Source of the DNA: Bacteroidota bacterium
GTDB taxonomy: Bacteria; Bacteroidota; Bacteroidia; J057; JAJTIE01
Reading direction: 5' to 3'
DNA: 64,000 bases
NCBI GenBank assembly: GCA_021300195.1
Contig: JAJTIE010000025.1
Location: forward strand, 44,728 to 108,727
In this document: one piece after another, positions 63,595-64,000 of the stretch
Layout: the number at the start of each line of letters is the position of its first letter
How positions within the stretch are numbered: the first letter of the stretch is position 1
Made by a program: the position numbers and the translations under genes
The notes under the pieces: generated by a model
What the model was told of the DNA's origin: nothing
Databases searched by the model: none
Seen by the model: only the letters and a program-made list of their open reading frames with translations

Positions 63595-63668
63595 TGGAGG
63601 ATAACGGAGTCGAACCGATGACCTCCTGCTTGCAAGGCAGGCGCTCTAGCCAGCTGAGCTAATCCCCC
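63595..63668 (-). tRNA. tRNA-Ala (anticodon TGC)
   Basis: 74 nt. The acceptor stem GGGGGAT pairs with ATCCTCC, D-arm TTAGCTCAGCTGG, anticodon loop CTTGCAA with TGC, T-arm GGTTCGACTCC, discriminator A. CCA is not encoded. Typical rRNA-spacer tRNA. Confidence 0.97.
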
Positions 63669-63744
63669 ATAATGTCAAAAAAGCGCAGTGCGCTTTGTTT
63701 TTCTGTTTCAGAACCGGTTGCTTTGGTTCTGGCTTCCCTATACG
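63669..63744 (-). other. spacer between tRNA-Ile and tRNA-Ala with two hairpins
   Basis: On the minus strand an AAAGCGC-ACT-GCGCTTT hairpin followed by six T (63677-63696) looks like a terminator between the two tRNAs; on the tRNA-Ile side lies a CAGAACC / GGTTCTG stem (63709-63731). Could be processing signals or an attenuator. Confidence 0.5.
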
Positions 63745-63818
63745 TGGGCTTACCAGGACTCGAACCTGGGACCTCAACATTATCAGTGTTGCGCTCTAAC
63801 CACCTGAGCTATAAGCCC
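63745..63818 (-). tRNA. tRNA-Ile (anticodon GAT)
   Basis: 74 nt. Acceptor GGGCTTA pairs with TAAGCCC, D-arm TAGCTCAGGTGG, anticodon loop CTGATAA with GAT, T-arm GGTTCGAGTCC, discriminator A. Standard partner of tRNA-Ala in rRNA operons. Confidence 0.97.
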
Positions 63819-63887
63819 ATGAAAATCGAGGGGAAAAGATTCGTATAGAATCGAGAAAAGGAAATTGAATTGATCACAAAGATCACT

Positions 63888-64000
<113 letters not shown>

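Overview
The window reads as a chromosome segment of a free-living Bacteroidota (Bacteroidetes) bacterium with moderately high GC. Three things point there. Very large secreted proteins end in type IX secretion (T9SS) sorting domains of both type A and type B. Many promoters fit the Bacteroidetes form TTG-N19/20-TAnnTTTG, with almost no Shine-Dalgarno sequences. The gene families are also typical: CcmC with a small CcmD-like protein, DUF4296 and DUF2141 proteins, an M1 peptidase and a tandem FKBP lipoprotein. I cannot name the genus.

Layout. 1-13.4 kb: three giant secreted or surface proteins, a SprB-repeat adhesin cut by the window edge, a 1892-residue T9SS type A protein and a 1187-residue Ig-repeat type B protein. 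13.7-20.2 kb: an alpha/beta hydrolase, uvrB, a DM13 lipoprotein with an outer-membrane protein, and fadD. 20.3-25.2 kb (minus): another repeat-rich T9SS type B protein, an outer-membrane protein, a double-FKBP lipoprotein and a metallo-beta-lactamase-fold hydrolase. 25.4-32.6 kb: smc with a DUF2141 gene, a GAF/PAS sensor lacking an output domain, and a Crp/Fnr regulator with its probable outer-membrane target. 32.7-43.0 kb: proC, a ccmC-ccmD pair, rpsO-pnp-epimerase, an M1 peptidase, marC and a DUF1015 gene. 43.1-48.8 kb: a PLP enzyme, then a tryptophan operon trpR-trpE-trpGD-trpCF. 48.9-57.6 kb: a small unknown gene, a DUF255 thioredoxin-fold protein, rpsA, a DUF4296-like lipoprotein, mutS2 and an XRE/S24-like regulator. 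57.7-63.0 kb: guaB, iscS-iscU-iscA, a divergent purE homologue and a probable outer-membrane protein. 63.5-64 kb (minus): tRNA-Ala, tRNA-Ile and the 3' end of a 16S rRNA gene.

Two observations stand out. The trp operon starts with a TrpR-family repressor, and just upstream lies a palindrome almost identical to the E. coli trp operator (CTAG-N4-CTAG) in the expected -33 region of the promoter. This looks like a complete autoregulated TrpR circuit in a Bacteroidota genome. Second, the 16S-tRNA-Ile-tRNA-Ala unit is followed within 5 nt by a strong terminator hairpin, and no 23S gene follows, which suggests an unlinked rRNA operon.

Other regulatory signals: an FNR-like site (TTGAC-N4-GTCAA) between the Crp/Fnr gene and its neighbour, an inverted repeat before the XRE/S24 gene, two DnaA boxes in the smc promoter region, an octanucleotide tandem repeat just before the metallo-hydrolase start codon, and several promoters so close to the ATG that the mRNAs should be leaderless. 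I saw no insertion sequences, prophage genes or CRISPR arrays.
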